DNA from: JBAXXL01 sp037127915
Lineage (GTDB): Bacteria; Bacteroidota; Ignavibacteria; Kapaibacteriales; UBA2268
DNA length: 64,000 bases
NCBI GenBank assembly: GCA_037127915.1
Contig: JBAXXL010000004.1
Location: forward strand, 62,001-126,000
Direction of reading: 5' to 3'
Positions 61,256 through 64,000 of the stretch are shown in pieces. Made by a program: the position numbers and the translations under genes. Each line of letters begins with the position of its first letter. Positions within the stretch are counted from its first letter, which is position 1. The notes under the pieces were generated by a model, which was given only the letters and a program-made list of their open reading frames with translations, searched no databases and was not told the DNA's origin.

Positions 61256-61696
61256 ATGTACGATGAAGAATTACCTTTCGGTATAATCGTAGGTAAGATG
61301 ATGCACGATGTATTCAAGGTGCTGAAAACACGAACGGAAGCTGGTCTTAAAGCTAAGCTAACCATTCATCATTTGGGTTTACTGATGGCAATTAGTAAAA
61401 ACGAACACGATGTGATTCAGCAGGATATGGCGATTAAAATGGGCAAAGATAAATCAGCGATTTTGAGATTAATTGATACATTGGAAGAAAAGAAATTGGT
61501 TTCAAGGGTTCCTGATTTGGAAGACAGAAGAAAAAACAAGTTAGTTATAACCGAAAAAGGGAATGAAGTAATTAAAGAATTTCTGATAATTGATAGAGAA
61601 GTTTTCGGAGATTTATGCTCTGGGTTAACCAAAGATGAATTAAAAGCTTTCTTTAAAGTTATAGAAAAAATAAAAGATAATGCACAAAAATTATAA
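61256..61696 (+). CDS. MarR-family transcriptional regulator
   Basis: This 146-residue winged-helix regulator has the family wing region D-K-S-A-I-L-R-L-I-D-T-L-E-E-K-K-L-V-S-R (about 70-89) followed by D-R-R-K-N-K-L-V-I-T-E-K-G (100-112). MarR proteins repress drug-efflux and stress genes and are released by ligands. It directly precedes a TolC-HlyD efflux operon (45 bases to tolC), its most likely target; the ligand is unknown. Confidence 0.93.
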   Translation: MYDEELPFGIIVGKMMHDVFKVLKTRTEAGLKAKLTIHHLGLLMAISKNEHDVIQQDMAIKMGKDKSAILRLIDTLEEKKLVSRVPDLEDRRKNKLVITEKGNEVIKEFLIIDREVFGDLCSGLTKDELKAFFKVIEKIKDNAQKL

Positions 61697-61725
61697 ACAT
61701 TTTGGGGATTTAATCGTAGATTAAG

Positions 61726-61735
61726 TCAATTATTG
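61726..61735 (+). promoter_or_regulatory. Candidate MarR operator upstream of tolC
   Basis: TCAATTATTG, identical to 61205-61214, lies six bases before the tolC start. Shared sequence before both genes is suggestive only. Confidence 0.28.
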
Positions 61736-61740
61736 ATAAT

Positions 61741-63117
61741 ATGAACGAATATATGAAAAACAAATTTAAAATTAGCGGATTAATATTAATCCTTTTAGCT
61801 TATGGTTTTACAGCATCGAATGCTCAAACCAATATTACATTAAAAGAGTGCTTAGAATATTCTTTAAAGAATAATATCAACGTAAAAATATCAAATTACG
61901 ATCAAGAAATTTCTGAGAAAAGAGTAAAAGAAACGCAAGGTTTTTATCTTCCAAGTGTAAACTTAACAGCTTCAATCGATAACAATCTAATAATAACTAC
62001 TCAGCTTTTACCTGCAGAAATGTTGGGGGGCGCGCCGGGTACATTTATTGCGGTTCGATTCGGCACTCCATATAATCTTGCCGCGGGATTGTCGCTTACT
62101 CAACGTGTTTATGATGCCGCAACGCTATATGACATCAAATTATCCAAGATAAATAACGAGCTTTCTAAAGAAGTAGTTCAGAAAACCAATGAGTCGGTTA
62201 TTTATGGAATTAGCTTTGTTTATTATGGATCAATGATAATCCAAATTCAGAAGGAAATGCTCAAAACAAAATTGGCATCCACTGAAGAATTATTAAAATC
62301 TGCTGAGCTACAATTTAAAAATGGTGTTATTAAGCAGATTGATGTTGATAAAATTAGAGTAACATATAATACAACACAATCGCAGTTACGACAAGCCGAA
62401 TTAAATTATACTCAAACAATAAATTCCTTGAAATTTCAAATGGGTATGCCTTTAGATAGTAAAGTAGTATTATACGATACTATCGTTGAGAGAAACATTA
62501 AAAATCCAACTAATATTGAAAATACTAATTATCAAATTGCCAATACAATTGATTATAAGATTAAAGAAAATAATTTCAATTTTATGGAAATGAATAAAAA
62601 GAAAAGTTTAGCCGCATTTCAACCTTATGTTTCAGTATATGGAAATTTAAGAGTCAGTGCTATGCGTAAAGAATTTAATTTCTTAAAGGCAGGCGAAGAT
62701 TGGTATCCTAGTTCCGGTATCGGCATTCAATTGTCGCTTCCTATATATATGGGAAACCAAAGGAACAATAGAGTTGATCAAGCTCAGATTAATATAGAAA
62801 AAGCAAAAGCATCGTTGCTAAATACCGAAGAAACCATTAAACTTGATATATCGAATTTTGAAATGAAGTTCAAAAATGCTTATGATAATATACAAAATGA
62901 AAAGGAAAATATGAATTTGGCTGAAGGGATTTACAACAATGTCAAATTGCAATATCAACAAGGTGCAAGCTCGTCTATTGAGTTAATTCAAGCTGAATCC
63001 TCTTACACATTAGCACAAAATACATATTTGAATAAACTATTTGATTTATTCATTGCCAGAATTGACTTGGAAAAAGCCCAAGGTAATCTAGTGAATTTTA
63101 TAAATAATCTAAAATAA
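61741..63117 (+). CDS. TolC-family outer-membrane efflux protein
   Basis: TolC proteins form the outer-membrane channel of tripartite exporters. The 458-residue precursor has a signal peptide (ending SNAQ; start may be ATG 61741 or 61753). Two OEP repeats follow with the family's L-x-E-C-L-E-Y-S-L-K-N-N at about 36-47 and long coiled-coil helices rich in Q/N-x-x-L (around 160-230 and 340-450). Barrel strands lie between. The adaptor gene follows after eight bases, and the inner-membrane pump is presumably just past the window edge. Confidence 0.92.
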   Translation: MNEYMKNKFKISGLILILLAYGFTASNAQTNITLKECLEYSLKNNINVKISNYDQEISEKRVKETQGFYLPSVNLTASIDNNLIITTQLLPAEMLGGAPGTFIAVRFGTPYNLAAGLSLTQRVYDAATLYDIKLSKINNELSKEVVQKTNESVIYGISFVYYGSMIIQIQKEMLKTKLASTEELLKSAELQFKNGVIKQIDVDKIRVTYNTTQSQLRQAELNYTQTINSLKFQMGMPLDSKVVLYDTIVERNIKNPTNIENTNYQIANTIDYKIKENNFNFMEMNKKKSLAAFQPYVSVYGNLRVSAMRKEFNFLKAGEDWYPSSGIGIQLSLPIYMGNQRNNRVDQAQINIEKAKASLLNTEETIKLDISNFEMKFKNAYDNIQNEKENMNLAEGIYNNVKLQYQQGASSSIELIQAESSYTLAQNTYLNKLFDLFIARIDLEKAQGNLVNFINNLK

Positions 63118-63125
63118 ATAATATT

Positions 63126-64000
63126 ATGAAAAAATCTAAAAAAACTATACTAGGTGTTGTAATTGTGGTTGTATTAGCCCTTATAGTATTACAACTATCC
63201 GCAAATCGAAAAAAAATCGTCGCTAACAAAGATGTAAGCACAGATTTAACTTATGTGTCCGTCGGTGTATCGCCTGTTCGAATGATGGCACTAAACGATA
63301 CTCTTCGCTTAGTCGGTAATCTTGATGTAGCTTCAGAAATAGATATTCCTGCTGAAGCCGCCGGAAAAATTATATCTATCAATGCTGAATTGGGACAAGT
63401 TAAATCGAAAGGAAGTGTTATAGCGCAAATTGATGACAAAATGAAAAAGATAGCTGTTCAAAAAGCTACAATTGATGTTCAAAAAAGAAAAAAAGACCTT
63501 GAACGGGTAACCAACCTATATAAAGGGGGTTCCTACACGGAACAACAAATGGATGATATGCAAAATCTATATGATAATGCAGTTATTGCATTAGAACAAG
63601 CCGAAAAATCTCTATCTGAAACTAAAATTATCTGCCCGGAACGTGGTATTGTTACCAAAAAGAACGTTGAAGCAGGTGAATATGTGAATTTGGGTGCTTT
63701 AATTGCAACAATAGTTGACGTATCTAAATTTAAAATAAAATTAAATGTATCGGAAATGAATTCTTACTTAATGAAAGTAGGCGACAAAGCTATTATTACA
63801 ACCGATATTTACCCGGGTGTTGATATTCAAGGTAAAATTAGCTTTATTAGCCCAAAAGGTGATGCTACTCATAGTTATCCGGTAGAGATTGAAATTGTCA
63901 ATAATAGCAAATATCCATTGAAATCAGGAACATTTGTGAATGCTGAAATTCCTTTACCTAAAATGGCAGAATCATTGTATATACCGCGAGAAGCCTTACA
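63126..64000 (+). CDS. HlyD/RND-type membrane-fusion adaptor, 3'-truncated by window
   Basis: The frame is open from ATG 63126 to the end of the window (291 codons; no stop). The 291 visible residues show a membrane anchor near 7-26 (V-V-I-V-V-V-L-A-L). A biotinyl-lipoyl domain (A-A-G-K-I-I-S-I-N) around 78-86 and a coiled-coil hairpin (about 115-165) follow. A second lipoyl half carries I-C-P-E-R-G-I-V-T-K. A beta-barrel segment ends near I-P-R-E-A-L. It is the periplasmic adaptor linking TolC to an RND-type pump that should lie just past 64000. Substrate unknown; regulated with the MarR gene. Confidence 0.92.
   Translation, partial: MKKSKKTILGVVIVVVLALIVLQLSANRKKIVANKDVSTDLTYVSVGVSPVRMMALNDTLRLVGNLDVASEIDIPAEAAGKIISINAELGQVKSKGSVIAQIDDKMKKIAVQKATIDVQKRKKDLERVTNLYKGGSYTEQQMDDMQNLYDNAVIALEQAEKSLSETKIICPERGIVTKKNVEAGEYVNLGALIATIVDVSKFKIKLNVSEMNSYLMKVGDKAIITTDIYPGVDIQGKISFISPKGDATHSYPVEIEIVNNSKYPLKSGTFVNAEIPLPKMAESLYIPREAL

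Overview
The window comes from an AT-rich genome (about one third G+C by eye) of the Bacteroidota/Chlorobiota side of the FCB group, plausibly an Ignavibacteria/Kapabacteria-like lineage. Three lines of evidence support this. At least five genes encode secreted proteins ending in a type IX secretion (T9SS) C-terminal sorting domain, and the T9SS regulator PorX is encoded here. Lipoproteins and BatA, BrnTA, TamB and FISUMP families typical of the group are present. A Bacteroidota-type -7 promoter element (TAnnTTTG) recurs in front of many start codons on both strands. No rRNA, CRISPR array, complete IS or prophage was found. The species cannot be named from this sequence alone.

Layout. 1-6040: a same-strand cluster of secreted repeat proteins, three TPR proteins around three tandem paralogues built from 26-residue YD-like repeats, closed by a bidirectional terminator shared with dnaA. 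6132-7631: dnaA with a GTG start. 8111-13546: a large BNR/T9SS cargo protein, a one-cysteine thioredoxin-like protein, nadB and yicC. 13580-15409: a bifunctional phosphoglucose/phosphomannose isomerase gene, followed by a DUF1016 pseudogene whose 3' end is an in-frame, synonymously diverged copy of the isomerase tail. 15659-19578: a two-gene operon of secreted proteins (T9SS-sorted; LamG plus FISUMP). 20034-22060: porX and tsaE. 22061-25271: a decayed accessory stretch with two 21-bp minisatellites, two broken T9SS-type gene remnants, one intact T9SS cargo gene and REP-like palindromes. 25272-30899: a giant beta-helix T9SS protein.

31184-44133 is mostly housekeeping: ruvB, a cupin, an unknown exported protein, an amino-acid-type ABC binding protein, a BatA/vWA membrane protein, dtd, tRNA-Lys(CTT), tamB, dus and a sugar-phosphate nucleotidyltransferase. 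44134-47840 holds a beta-helix T9SS protein and three tandem outer-membrane-barrel paralogues, one frameshifted. 48112-52202: a C1-type peptidase, a MATE exporter and an archaeal-type S-adenosylhomocysteinase. 52423-53999: a FISUMP lipoprotein with locally raised G+C and a BrnT/BrnA toxin-antitoxin pair. 54155-60741: holA, a STAS protein lacking the usual phospho-serine, a DUF885-type metallopeptidase, purS, purQ, a TatA/TatB-like pair, cdsA and a Bax-inhibitor-1 protein. 61256-end: a MarR-TolC-HlyD efflux locus running off the window.

The clearest themes are cell-surface biology (T9SS cargo, their regulator PorX, Tat, TamB, cdsA) and ongoing local duplication and decay of surface-protein genes. 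No complete novel system is proven here. The best candidates for something undescribed are the TPR/YD-repeat cluster, the 21-bp arrays and the isomerase-tail/DUF1016 fusion.
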